This document shows positions 1-8,161 of a stretch of 64,000 nt of DNA, piece after piece (the first letter of the stretch is position 1; the number at the start of each line of letters is the position of its first letter). The position numbers and the translations under genes are program-made. Source of the stretch: Modestobacter excelsi (GTDB lineage Bacteria; Actinomycetota; Actinomycetes; Mycobacteriales; Geodermatophilaceae). The notes below the pieces were generated by a model. It made no database searches. It was not told where the DNA came from and saw only the letters and a list, made by a program, of their open reading frames with translations. The DNA lies in the NCBI RefSeq assembly GCF_005930495.1, contig NZ_SJEX01000005.1:1-64000 (forward strand), written 5' to 3'.

Positions 1-1350
1 GTTGGGGGTGAGCGGGCCGTCCGGGGTGACCGCGGTGACCAGCCCGTCGGCGACGTCGCTGGTCTCCTGGGCGCTGAGGGTGACGACCAGCCCGCGGCCG
101 GTCAGCTCCGCCTGCACGTCACCCACCGGGCGACCCACGTAGTCGGAGGAGGTGAGGTCGACCAGCTGCACGGTGGGCTGCGCGGGCGCGCTGGAGGACG
201 GGGCGCTGCTGGTCGGCGTGGTGGTCGCGCCGGACGCCGTCGCGTCGCCGCCCCCGCCGCCGCTCGTGAGCATCTGCCACCCGCCGAGGGCGACCGCCGC
301 GACGACGAGCAGCGCGAGCAGCGGGACGAGCAGGCGCCGCCGGCGCCGGTCCTCGCGCTGCTCCTCCGCCGGCTCCGGGCTCCAGTACTGGGCGGGCTCC
401 GCGGTCCAGGCTCCCCGGGGCTGGGTGGCCGGGAACTCCGCGGTCGCCGGCACCACCGCGGGCATCACGGTGGTGGCGGCGGGGCCGGCGGAGGCGACCG
501 GGCGGCCGAACGCCCGGCCGGCCATGACCTGGTCGATCGCGTCCCGGAAGGCGGCGCCGTCGGCGAACCGGTCGGCCGGGTCCTTGACCATCGCCGTCTC
601 GATCAGCGCGCGCACCGGGGTGGGGACGTCGTCCGGCAGCGGCTCGGGGTTGTCCCGGATGTGCATGAGCGCGACCTGCACCGAGCTCTCCGCGTCGAAG
701 GCGCGGTGCCCGGAGAGGCACTCGTAGCCGACCACCCCGAGGGCGTAGACGTCGCTGGCCGCGGTCGCGCGGTGCCCCTGGGCCTGCTCGGGGGAGAGGT
801 AGTGGGCGGTGCCGATGACCTGGCCGGTCCGGGTGAGCGGCACGCTGGCGGCGGAGACGGCGACGCCGAAGTCGGTGATCTTCACCGCGCCGTCGTTGCC
901 GAGCAGCACGTTGCCCGGCTTGACGTCGCGGTGCACCACGCCGGCCGCGTGCGCGGCGGCCAGCCCCGCGGCGCTCTGCCGGAGGATGGCGAGCGTGCGC
1001 TCGGGCGGCAGCCGGCGCTGGCGGCGGAGCAGCGCGGACAGCGACTCGCCGCGCACCAGCTCCATCACCAGGTAGGCCAGGTGCTCACCCCGCGGGTCGG
1101 CGGGGGCGACCTCGCCGTAGTCGAACAGCGTGGCGATGTTGGGGTGGACCAGGCCGGCCGCCAGCTGCGCCTCGGCGCGGAAGCGGGCCAGGAAGGTCGG
1201 GTCGCCGGTGTACTCGTCGCGGAGCACCTTCACCGCGACGTCCCGGTTGAGCACGGTGTCGCGGCCCTGCCACACCTGCCCCATGCCACCCGTGGCGATG
1301 AGCGCGGTCAGTTCGTAGCGCCCGCCGAGGAGTCGGCCGTTCGGTTCCAA
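1..1350 (-). CDS. Hanks-type Ser/Thr protein kinase with PASTA domain (C-terminus cut by window edge)
   Basis: Membrane-anchored sensor kinase of the PknA/PknB kind; it phosphorylates Ser/Thr on target proteins and probably senses cell-wall fragments. The start is TTG at 1350, preceded by GGGGGGAG; no ATG fits, and the frame is open for 450 codons to the window edge. Visible motifs are the Gly loop GGMGQVWQG (about residues 21-29), catalytic Lys in VAVK (41), HRD (140-142) and DFG (160-162). A proline/alanine-rich linker follows, then an Arg-rich stretch and one membrane segment (about 365-390). An extracellular segment then begins a PASTA repeat (YVGRPVGDVQAEL). The stop lies outside the window, so the number of PASTA repeats is unknown. 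The kinase assignment is firm; the ligand is inferred from family knowledge. Confidence 0.93.
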   Translation of the reverse strand, partial: MEPNGRLLGGRYELTALIATGGMGQVWQGRDTVLNRDVAVKVLRDEYTGDPTFLARFRAEAQLAAGLVHPNIATLFDYGEVAPADPRGEHLAYLVMELVRGESLSALLRRQRRLPPERTLAILRQSAAGLAAAHAAGVVHRDVKPGNVLLGNDGAVKITDFGVAVSAASVPLTRTGQVIGTAHYLSPEQAQGHRATAASDVYALGVVGYECLSGHRAFDAESSVQVALMHIRDNPEPLPDDVPTPVRALIETAMVKDPADRFADGAAFRDAIDQVMAGRAFGRPVASAGPAATTVMPAVVPATAEFPATQPRGAWTAEPAQYWSPEPAEEQREDRRRRRLLVPLLALLVVAAVALGGWQMLTSGGGGGDATASGATTTPTSSAPSSSAPAQPTVQLVDLTSSDYVGRPVGDVQAELTGRGLVVTLSAQETSDVADGLVTAVTPDGPLTPN

Positions 1351-1597
1351 CTGAGCTCCCCCCGCTGGTCGACCTCGCCCTGGTGGGCGGCGGGGTCCAC
1401 CATCCCATCCCGGGGCGGCGGGCACAGCACCTGGCACCACGCAAAAGGCGACGCCCCGCGGCGGGTCCGCCGACGGCGCGCCTCCGGCGGACCGGGTGAC
1501 GCACTGCGCGTTGTACTCCCGCACGCAGTAGGTGATCAGGTCGACCTCGTCGCGGAAGCAGCAGTGCAGGACGCCGTGCGAGAACTCCGGACCTGAA

Positions 1598-1795
1598 GTG
1601 GGCGAGCGGGTGGTCGCCGTCGTCCAGGTGCGGCAGGCGGCCGCCGTCGACCCCGCCGAGCTGCGCGCCTTCGTGAAGGCGTGGATCGGCGGGGTCGAGG
1701 CGCCGAAGGAGGTCCTGGTCTGGGACGACCTGCCGCGGTCGGAGGTGGGCAAGGTGGTCGAGCCGGAGATCCGCGCCCAGCTGCTCAGGGCGTGA
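1598..1795 (+). pseudogene. 3' fragment of an acyl-CoA synthetase (AMP-binding enzyme)
   Basis: Only the last ~65 residues of an ANL-superfamily ligase remain. GERVVAVV, DPAELRAFVKAWIGG and APKEVLVWDDLPRSEVGK match the C-terminal subdomain, including the PxxxxGK motif that carries the catalytic lysine. Nothing of the large N-terminal AMP-binding domain is present upstream, where the sequence turns into unrelated DNA next to the kinase start. The reading frame can be extended to an ATG at 1532 but those extra residues do not look like this family. I read it as a deletion scar. A functional stand-alone domain is unlikely. Confidence 0.7.
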
Positions 1796-1820
1796 GGCCG
1801 GCCCGCAGAGGCGGGGCCGG
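1796..1820 (-). terminator. Hairpin downstream of the ABM-domain gene
   Basis: GGCCGGCCCGC and GCGGGGCCGG can pair around an AGAG loop with one bulged base. The hairpin lies 11 bases past the stop of the minus-strand gene at 1831 and also just past the acyl-CoA ligase fragment on the other strand. There is no strong T-run, as is common in high-GC actinobacteria. Confidence 0.45.
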
Positions 1821-1830
1821 CGGAGGTGGG

Positions 1831-2454
1831 TCAGGCCATCTCGGGCACGCGCAGGTGCGCGAGGGCCAGGTCGAACTCGGCGACCTCGGTGATCCGGGCG
1901 CCCATCGCGGTGGCGAAGTCCTCGCGCATCGCCGCGCCCATCTGGCGGGAGCGCATCAGCGCGTCCCGGCTCTCGTAGGTGACCGCGGCCGAGGCCCGTC
2001 CGGTCATCCGGTCGATCATCAGGCTGACGCTGCAGAAGCCGGGCAGCTCCTCCATCCGCGGCAGCAGGGTCATCCGGAACGCGTCGACCATGCTGTCCAG
2101 CGATTCCCGGTCGCCCTCGGTCCAGATCACCCGGGCGCAGGCGTCCGGGCCGGCCGGGTGCACCCGGTGCAGCGCGGCGATCTCCCACTCCTGGACGTCG
2201 ACCGTGTCGGCCCGCAGCACCTCGGCGGCCTTGCTCCGGGAGTCCCGGACGCTGGCCGCGCTGGCCTGCATCGCCTCCTCGGTCGCCCACGCGGCGGTGA
2301 TGATGCACCGGCCCGCTTCCCGGTCGGCGAGCATCGACATCCCGACGCAGCCGCTCATGTGCTGCAGCATCGGCCAGACGGCGTCCCGCGCGTACTCGAT
2401 GCCCTCGTCGACGGCTCGTGGGTCGCCGCGCACGGTGGTGGTCCTGGCGTACAT
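1831..2454 (-). CDS. Antibiotic-biosynthesis-monooxygenase (ABM) domain protein
   Basis: A 207-aa protein made of two dimeric alpha/beta-barrel (ABM-like) halves. The first half has an N-terminal strand RTTTVRGDPRAVDEGIEY, followed by GCVGMSMLADREAGRCIITAAW. A second copy of the pattern is seen around ELPGFCSVSLMIDRMTGRAS. Such proteins are small oxygenases or heme/quinone-handling enzymes, but no substrate can be read here. The start ATG at 2454 has GGGAGGAG about 8 bases upstream. It ends just before a hairpin. It is not obviously co-transcribed with the amidase, which lies 194 bp upstream on the same strand. Confidence 0.75.
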   Translation of the reverse strand: MYARTTTVRGDPRAVDEGIEYARDAVWPMLQHMSGCVGMSMLADREAGRCIITAAWATEEAMQASAASVRDSRSKAAEVLRADTVDVQEWEIAALHRVHPAGPDACARVIWTEGDRESLDSMVDAFRMTLLPRMEELPGFCSVSLMIDRMTGRASAAVTYESRDALMRSRQMGAAMREDFATAMGARITEVAEFDLALAHLRVPEMA

Positions 2455-2648
2455 GCCAGCGCTCCTCCCTGGCGATGCCCCTGCGGCATCGCCGCAGGTC
2501 GAACTGTCCTCGCGGGACGCCGTCCGGCCGGGCCGCGCGGCGTGCCGGGACCGGACGACGGCGCGTGCGGACCCTCCGCACACCCCCGTGCACCCGCCGC
2601 CGCACTGCTCGCCGTCGGCGGTGCGGGGACGTCGCGGACGGTGGGGAG

Positions 2649-4055
2649 TCAGGCGGTGAGGAGGCGTTCGATTCGGGCGCAGGCGGTGAGCAGGGCGGCG
2701 TCGGCGCCGGTCCGGCCGATGAGCTGGACGGCGAACGGCAGGCCGTCGTCCGTGCGTCCGGCCGGCAGCGCCACGGCGGGCTGACCGGTGACGTTGAACG
2801 GGCCGGTGAACAGCCCCTCCACCTCGCCCTCGGGGGTGTCGATCGGGGGTGTCGTCGCCGGCGCGACGTAGGGCGCGGCCGGCCCGAGCAGCACGTCGAC
2901 TCCGTCGAGCAGCGCCTCGGCGGCGGGCAGCAGCTCGGCGCGGCGGGCCAGTGCGCGGTCCCGGGCGGCGGGGTCCGCGTCCCGGGCGGCTTCGAACAGC
3001 CGCAGCGTCTCCGGGCCGTACCAGTCGGGCTCGGTGCTCACCCGCTCGCCGTGCACCGCCCAGGCCTCGGGCAGCAGGACCGGCACCAGCAGGTCGCCGA
3101 GCTCGGTCAGCACGTCGTCCCGGACGTCGATGAGTTCCGCGCCCGCCTCGGCGAGCCGGTCGAGCAGCGCGCCGGTGCGCTTGGCGAGCTCCGGCTCCAG
3201 CGCGGGGTGCGCGAGCTGACCGATGAGGACGCCGATCCGCAGCCCGTGCACCGGCGCCGGGTCGTCGGCCGCGGTCGCCAGCTCCGGCCGGTCGGCGATC
3301 ACCGCGAGCACCCGGGCGGTGTCCCGGATGGTCGCGGCCAGCACGCCGACGTGGTCCAGGGTCGGCGACAGCGGGGTGACACCGTCGACCGGCACGAGCC
3401 CGGAGGTCGGCTTGATCCCGACCACGCCGCAGTAGTGCGCCGGCAGCCGGATCGACCCGCCGGTGTCGGTGCCGAGCGCGGCCGGGACGACGCCCGCGCC
3501 GACGAGCGCGGCCGACCCGCCGCTCGACCCGCCCGCGGTGCGATCGGGCCGGACCGGGTTGAGCGCCTCGGGCAGGTCCGGGTGCGGCGCGCCGGCTGCG
3601 TACTCGAGCAGCGACGTGGTCGCGACGACGTCGGCGGCCGCGGCGCGCAGCCGGGCGACGACCGGGGCGTCCCGGGCGGCGGGGGAGCCGCCCATCGCGC
3701 GGGGGTTGCCGTCGCCGCGGACGGACCCGGCGACGTCGATCATGTCCTTGACCGCGACCGGGGTGCCGAGCAGCGGGCCCTCGGGAGCGCGGGGTGGGGC
3801 CGGCAGCACCTGGACCACCGCGCGCAGCGGACGACCGAGCCGCTCCAGACCCTCGTAGGCGGCGAGCAGGGTGAGGTTCGCCGGCTGCGCGCTCCGCCCG
3901 CCGTCCGCGATGGCCTGCTGCAGCGCCGCGACGAGGTCGGCCAGCCGGGGGTGTGCTGGCGCGAGGTCGGCCCAGCGGGGATCGGCGAGGACGTCGTCCG
4001 TGCTCAGCCCGGTGAGGGCGGCGACGGCCCGGACGAGCGGGTCGGACGGCGACAT
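2649..4055 (-). CDS. Amidase signature family enzyme
   Basis: A 468-aa cytoplasmic amidohydrolase that cleaves C-N amide bonds; the substrate is not determinable. The Ser-cisSer-Lys triad is complete: Lys103 in VAVKDMIDV, the cis-serine in TAGGSSGGSAALV (about 173-185) and nucleophile Ser201 in GTDTGGSIRLPA. The length is normal for the family (450-500 aa). I prefer the ATG at 4055 to the longer open frame because the preceding residues are Arg/Pro-rich and not family-like, and the amidase fold starts at once after this Met. There is no signal peptide. The sequence lacks the features of the GatA subunit operon (no gatB or gatC beside it), so it is a stand-alone amidase rather than the tRNA amidotransferase. 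Confidence 0.9.
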   Translation of the reverse strand: MSPSDPLVRAVAALTGLSTDDVLADPRWADLAPAHPRLADLVAALQQAIADGGRSAQPANLTLLAAYEGLERLGRPLRAVVQVLPAPPRAPEGPLLGTPVAVKDMIDVAGSVRGDGNPRAMGGSPAARDAPVVARLRAAAADVVATTSLLEYAAGAPHPDLPEALNPVRPDRTAGGSSGGSAALVGAGVVPAALGTDTGGSIRLPAHYCGVVGIKPTSGLVPVDGVTPLSPTLDHVGVLAATIRDTARVLAVIADRPELATAADDPAPVHGLRIGVLIGQLAHPALEPELAKRTGALLDRLAEAGAELIDVRDDVLTELGDLLVPVLLPEAWAVHGERVSTEPDWYGPETLRLFEAARDADPAARDRALARRAELLPAAEALLDGVDVLLGPAAPYVAPATTPPIDTPEGEVEGLFTGPFNVTGQPAVALPAGRTDDGLPFAVQLIGRTGADAALLTACARIERLLTA

Positions 4056-4153
4056 GGCCGGACCCTGACCAGCAGCCGGAGGGTCGCCCTCGGCGCGAGG
4101 ACATCCGGCGGTCCCAGGCGCCGAGCGCCGGGGAGGGCATGGGGCCCTTCCGG

Positions 4154-4588
4154 TCAGGAGGTGGAGGAGGTGTCGATCGTCGCCAGGCCCTCGGCCGACC
4201 AGGCAGTGACGAGGGCGTGATCCCCGGACAAGGCGACGGTCGTCGGGTCGGCGAGGCGGGCGGCGGCAGCGCAGTGGACGGCGTCGAACCCGCGGAGCGC
4301 GTGCCGGCGGGCCAGTTGAGCTGCTGAGTCGACCAGCTGATCGTCGATGTCGAAGAGGTCGAACTGCAGCCACAGCTGGTCGAGACCCGCGAGGCTCGCG
4401 TCGTGCTCCGGACGTCCCAGGCGGCCCAGCCAAGCCGCGCGGGCCAACGCCGCGGCGGCTTCGACGTAGGTCAGCCTGGTCGTGACGAGTGTGGCCGCGG
4501 AGTCTCAGGTACGCCGACAGACGGGTCCGCCCGGTTCGTCGTCCACCAGGAGCGGGATGACCGCCGACGTGTCGAAGTAGGCGATCAT
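4154..4588 (-). pseudogene. vapC: VapC-type PIN-domain toxin, interrupted by an in-frame stop
   Basis: Read through one TGA, this is a 144-residue PIN ribonuclease, the usual VapC size. It opens MIAYFDTSAVIPLLVDDEPG with the first catalytic Asp. Codon 28 is TGA, then the same frame continues through TYVEAAAALARAAW (second acidic residue), RGFDAVHCAAAARL and LSGDHALVTAW (third and fourth acids). The position reads RRT-stop-DSAAT, where a Trp codon (TGG) would fit, so a single G-to-A change is the simplest cause. The ATG overlaps the stop of the antitoxin gene (ATGA). Toxin activity should be lost unless the stop is read through or is a sequencing error. Confidence 0.85.
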
Positions 4589-4843
4589 CCCCGGTCTTCG
4601 GCGACGAGCTCGGTCACCGGGCCCGTGGCCTGAACGGGCACCGGTCGAGAGCGGACCGGCTGTGCTGCAGGACGGACCACGCCCTCTGCGACCAGCTCCT
4701 CGAGGACGGTGGGCGCGTTGACCGGCACGATGCGTGCGATCGGATGCCCGTGATCGGTGACGGTCACCACACGCACCGGCCCGGACGGCGGCGAGGTGTC
4801 GGCTCAGCCCGTCGCGCAGCTCCTTGATCCCGATGGCGCGCAC
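4585..4843 (-). pseudogene. vapB: Phd/YefM-type antitoxin of the VapBC pair, frameshifted
   Basis: GTG at 4843 follows GAGGAG by six bases and begins VRAIGIKELRDGLSRHLAAV, a typical Phd/YefM N-terminus. Near 4770 the frame shifts: the rest (RVVTVTDHGHPIARIVPVN and the toxin-binding tail) is encoded in another frame down to the stop at 4585. A CGCG-to-CG contraction (loss of two bases) would explain it. Both halves match one antitoxin of about 85 residues. Together with the stop codon in the overlapping toxin gene the module appears dead. A pair of sequencing errors is the alternative. Confidence 0.78.
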
Positions 4844-4950
4844 GACCAGCTCCTCAGATGTCGCCACTTCTCAGGGATACAGAGTAGCCACCTGTGGTGA
4901 TCGTCGTCCCGATCGCTCGGTCGGTCGTTCGAGGTCGCCACGCGCTCCAG

Positions 4951-4972
4951 CGCTGAAGGCGCGCCTTCGGCG
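4951..4972 (-). terminator. Hairpin downstream of the dioxygenase gene
   Basis: CGCTGAAG and CTTCGGCG pair around GCGC, with one G-T wobble. It sits 10 bases beyond the stop of the minus-strand dioxygenase gene. No T-run is present. Confidence 0.4.
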
Positions 4973-4981
4973 AGACGGAGC

Positions 4982-5845
4982 TCAGGCGGCCTGGAAGGAG
5001 CGCTTGGACAGGCCCATTGAGTAGCCGTTGATCGCGGTGGCGACCGGCGCCTCCGGGTCGGTGGCCGCGCCCAGGGTGACGAACAGCGGCGTGAAGTGCT
5101 CGACCGTCGGGTGGGCGTAGGGCATGCCCGGGGCGGCCGAGCGGAAGCGGGCGAGCTCGTCGACGTCCCCGCGGGCGAGCGCGTCGGCGGCCCAGGCGTC
5201 GAAGTCGCGCGACCACTCGGGGACGACGGTGCCGGTGAACATCTCCCGGGTCAGGAACGGCAGCCCGTGGGTCATGAACCCGCTGCCGATGACCAGCACG
5301 CCGTGCTCGCGCAGGGTCCGCAGCCGCGCACCGAGGCCGAGCAGCGTCGAGGCGTCGTGGGTCGGCATCGACAGCTGGAGCACCGGGACGTCGGCGTCGG
5401 GGTACATGACCTTCAGCGGCACCCACGCGCCGTGGTCGAGGCCGCGGCTCCGGTGCTCGTGCAGCTCCTCGCCGTCCGGCAGCACCGACATGACCAGCTG
5501 GGCTAGGTCCGCGGCCGACGGGGTGTCGTACCGCATCCGGTAGTACATCGGCGCGAAGCCGCCGAAGTCGTAGACCAGCTCGGTGCCGGCCTGGGTGCTG
5601 CTGATCGACAGCGGCGCGGACTCCCAGTGCGCGCTGACGATCAGGATGGCCCGCGGCTTGGGCAGCGCCCGGGCCCAGGTGTGCAGCTCGGTCATCCAGG
5701 CGGCGTTCTCGAAGGTCGGCGGGGCGCCGTGGCTGAGGTACAGGCTCGGCAGCGCGCCGTCCTCCGGCGTCCACACCTGCTGCGGCGCGGACGCCTCCAG
5801 CTCGGCGTGCCGCTGCAGGTGCGTGGTGAACGGGTGCTGGGCCAT
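4982..5845 (-). CDS. Class III extradiol dioxygenase, DODA/YgiD type
   Basis: A 287-aa member of the LigB/4,5-DOPA dioxygenase family; these metal enzymes cut catechol-like rings or related substrates. Likely metal ligands are seen at YLSHGAPP, VSAHWE, DHGAWVPL and in the HPTVEHFTPLF motif near the C-terminus. The start MAQHPFTTHLQRH and the end (KRSFQAA) match complete family members. It stands alone on the minus strand. The short region upstream (5846-5947) is shared with the divergent DUF4916 gene and should hold both promoters. The substrate is unknown; bacterial relatives are usually annotated generically as dioxygenases. Confidence 0.88.
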   Translation of the reverse strand: MAQHPFTTHLQRHAELEASAPQQVWTPEDGALPSLYLSHGAPPTFENAAWMTELHTWARALPKPRAILIVSAHWESAPLSISSTQAGTELVYDFGGFAPMYYRMRYDTPSAADLAQLVMSVLPDGEELHEHRSRGLDHGAWVPLKVMYPDADVPVLQLSMPTHDASTLLGLGARLRTLREHGVLVIGSGFMTHGLPFLTREMFTGTVVPEWSRDFDAWAADALARGDVDELARFRSAAPGMPYAHPTVEHFTPLFVTLGAATDPEAPVATAINGYSMGLSKRSFQAA

Positions 5846-5947
5846 GCCGCGACCATACGCCTTTTGTTTGAAGGTTCAAGTACCAGCGTGAGGAGTGCCA
5901 CGCCCCGCCGTCAGGAGAGTCCGGCTGCCGTCGGCTAGACAGTGGGC

Positions 5948-6478
5948 ATGACCGAGGTGACGCACTCCGATGCCGGCTGGCTCTCCCGCGAGGAGATGGA
6001 CGCCGCCCGGGAGCGGTTGCCGATCCTCTACGTCGACGCCGTCCCGGTGCGGGTGGACGACCACGGCGTCGTCACCGCGGTCGGTCTGCTGCTGCGCATC
6101 GGGCAGGACGGGCAGGTCAAGCGGGCACTGGTGTCCGGGCGGGTGCTGTACCACGAGCGGGTCCGCTCGGCGCTGCTCCGGCACCTGGAGAAGGACCTCG
6201 GCCCGCTGGCGCTGCCCCGGGTCCCGTCGGCGCCGCAGCCGTTCACCATCGCCGAGTACTTCCCGACCCCGGGCGTGACGCCGTTCCACGACCCCCGGCA
6301 GCACGCTGTCTCGCTGGCCTACGTGGTCCCGGTCGGGGGCGACTGCGCGCCGCAGCAGGACGCACTGGAGCTGACCTGGTTCGCCCCGGACGACGTCCGG
6401 GACCCGGCGGTGCTCGCCGAGCTCGCCAACGGCCAGAGCACGCTGCTGCTGCAGGCCCTGGCGCACCTCGGCGTCTGA
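5948..6478 (+). CDS. DUF4916 Nudix-like protein
   Basis: A 176-aa protein with the pattern of actinobacterial DUF4916, a Nudix-fold family: WLSREEMDAARERLPILYVDAVPVRV at the start, then GLLLRIG, KRALVSGRVLYHERVR and PFTIAEYFPTPG. I see no classical Nudix box (GX5EX7REUXEEXGU), so hydrolase activity is doubtful. ATG at 5948 is taken; a GTG two codons earlier (5942) is possible. It is transcribed away from the dioxygenase. The role is unknown. Confidence 0.75.
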   Translation: MTEVTHSDAGWLSREEMDAARERLPILYVDAVPVRVDDHGVVTAVGLLLRIGQDGQVKRALVSGRVLYHERVRSALLRHLEKDLGPLALPRVPSAPQPFTIAEYFPTPGVTPFHDPRQHAVSLAYVVPVGGDCAPQQDALELTWFAPDDVRDPAVLAELANGQSTLLLQALAHLGV

Positions 6479-6514
6479 CCGAGGGCGACGCCGTCCCCAG
6501 GGGGTACCGATCCG

Positions 6515-6528
6515 CGGTCGGCCGACCG
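6515..6528. promoter_or_regulatory. 14-bp perfect palindrome upstream of DUF4407 gene
   Basis: CGGTCGGCCGACCG is its own reverse complement and lies about 40 bases before the ATG at 6569. It could be an operator for a dimeric regulator. High GC makes short palindromes more likely by chance, so this is a weak call. Confidence 0.25.
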
Positions 6529-6568
6529 ATACCGGGTCTGAACAACCCTGGGAGAGGACGTCGTCTGC

Positions 6569-8068
6569 ATGAGGGCCCGCAACAGTTCCGTCGGTGACCG
6601 CCTGGCCGTGCTCGCCGGAGCACGGCTGGACGTGCTCACGGTCGCCCCGGGCTCCCGCGCCAAGTACGTGGCGCTCGGTGGTGTCCTGCTCAGCACGGGG
6701 GGGCTGGCGGCCGTGTCGGCGGCCTTCGCCGTGCACATGGCCCTCGGTGCGCCGTGGCTGCTCGCCAGCGTGATCGGCCTCGGCTGGGGCCTGGTGATCG
6801 TCAACCTGGACCGGATGCTGCTGGTCGGCATGGGCCACGACGCATCCGTCTTCCGCAACGTCGCGATGGCGGTGCCGCGGATCGCGCTGGGCGTCCTGCT
6901 CGGCACGGTGATCTCGATGCCGCTGACGCTGCAGGTGTTCAACAAGGAGATCGACGCGACGATCGTGACGCTGCAGGCCGAGGCGGCCGACCAGTTCACC
7001 GCCGAGCTGGACGCCGACGCCCGGTATGCGCAGATCCCCGACCTGCAGCAGAGGATCGCCACCGAGCAGGCCGTGCTGGCCGGCGGCGGGCAGACCGACT
7101 CGAACGCCGATCCGCGGGTGACCGCCGCGCAGGCCGACCGGGACGCCAAGCAGCAGGCCTACGACGCCGCACTGGCGAGCTACGGCCAGCTGCAGGCCAA
7201 GGCCCAGTGTGAGCTCGACGGCACCTGCGGCTCGGGTAGGCCCGGCGAGGGCGACGCCTACGTCTCCGCCGCCGCGGCGGCCGCGCAGCAGGCCACCGTC
7301 CGGGACGCCGCCAAGGCCGAACTGGACGCCGCCGACGCTGCGCTCGTCGACGCCCGGACGACGGCCGGCGCGGACGCCGCCAGCAACGGCGCCCGCAGCG
7401 TCGCGATGGCGCAGGCCGACCTGGCCACCGACCAGGCCGAGCTGGCCCGGCTGACCGCGCTGCGCACCGCCGAGCAGGACGCGTTCGCCGCGCAGAACTC
7501 CCAGGCCGACGGGCTGCTCGCCCGGCTCGAGGCGATGGACCGGCTGGCCGAGGACCGGCCGGCCGCCGGCACCGCGCACGTGATGCTCTTCCTGCTCTTC
7601 CTGTCCGTCGAGCTGCTGCCGGTGCTGATGAAGACGCTGCTCAACTTCGGTGAGCCCAACGCCTACGAGGTGCTGGAGAAGCTGCGCGACGAGGAGGACG
7701 TCGAGGCGGAGAAGATCCGCCGGGACGGACGCCAGCGCGCGGTGCAGGCCCGCGCCGACCTGGTGGTCGCCGCTGAGACCGACCGGATGGCCCGGGAGAT
7801 CCTGGACCGGGAGATCGCCGCCCGCGAGGAGGCCGAGCGCCGGGAGGCCCGCCGGCAGGCACGCCGCGGCCGGTTCGCCCGGATCCTGCGCAACGCGACC
7901 CGCACCGACCGCCCGGTCCCCTCGGCGACCGGGGTCGCCGAGCCCACGCTGGACACCGGTGAGCTCGAGGCGCTGATGACCGCCCCGTCCGCCGTCCGCC
8001 CGTGGCCGCTGCCGGCGCCGCGCCCGGCCGCGGAGCTGTTCACCCCGGTGGAGTCCCGCGAGCGCTGA
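6569..8068 (+). CDS. DUF4407 membrane protein with long coiled coil (copy 1)
   Basis: A 499-aa integral membrane protein. Three hydrophobic segments lie near the N-terminus (about residues 31-60, 61-85, 100-125), with the family-like motif WGLVIVNLDRMLLV. A long Ala/Gln/Glu-rich helical region follows (about 130-320), probably coiled coil, then a fourth membrane segment, HVMLFLLFLSVELLPVLMK (about 333-355). The tail is highly charged and Arg/Glu-rich with a proline-rich end. Family function is unknown. A paralogue sits at 18837. It runs into a strong terminator shared with the convergent serine hydrolase gene. Confidence 0.85.
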   Translation: MRARNSSVGDRLAVLAGARLDVLTVAPGSRAKYVALGGVLLSTGGLAAVSAAFAVHMALGAPWLLASVIGLGWGLVIVNLDRMLLVGMGHDASVFRNVAMAVPRIALGVLLGTVISMPLTLQVFNKEIDATIVTLQAEAADQFTAELDADARYAQIPDLQQRIATEQAVLAGGGQTDSNADPRVTAAQADRDAKQQAYDAALASYGQLQAKAQCELDGTCGSGRPGEGDAYVSAAAAAAQQATVRDAAKAELDAADAALVDARTTAGADAASNGARSVAMAQADLATDQAELARLTALRTAEQDAFAAQNSQADGLLARLEAMDRLAEDRPAAGTAHVMLFLLFLSVELLPVLMKTLLNFGEPNAYEVLEKLRDEEDVEAEKIRRDGRQRAVQARADLVVAAETDRMAREILDREIAAREEAERREARRQARRGRFARILRNATRTDRPVPSATGVAEPTLDTGELEALMTAPSAVRPWPLPAPRPAAELFTPVESRER

Positions 8069-8083
8069 CCCCACCCGACCCGT

Positions 8084-8124
8084 ACTGGCCCCGACCCCGG
8101 CAACTCGCCGGGATCGGGGCCAGT
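8084..8124. terminator. Bidirectional terminator hairpin
   Basis: An 18-base stem, ACTGGCCCCGACCCCGGC against GCCGGGATCGGGGCCAGT with one mismatch, closes on the 5-base loop AACTC. It lies between the convergent ends of the DUF4407 gene (8068) and the serine hydrolase gene (8162), so it can serve both strands. Confidence 0.75.
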
Positions 8125-8161
8125 CGGCGTTCGGGACGGCGCGGGCTCGTTCGCCGGTCGG

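Noticed and set aside
1440-1590. A minus-strand open stretch (GVLHCCFRDEVDLITYCVRE) in frame with the kinase
   Set aside because: It looks unusually protein-like but has no start or ribosome site, and the kinase has its own well-placed TTG start. I cannot support a gene or an N-terminal extension.
2418-4220. Long plus-strand open frame opposite the amidase gene
   Set aside because: Arg/Gly/Val-rich shadow of the amidase and its neighbours; GC-rich codons leave the opposite strand free of stops.
5876-8074. 732-codon minus-strand open frame opposite DUF4407 copy 1
   Set aside because: Shadow frame rich in Gly/Gln/Arg/His; the plus-strand protein has clear membrane segments and family motifs.
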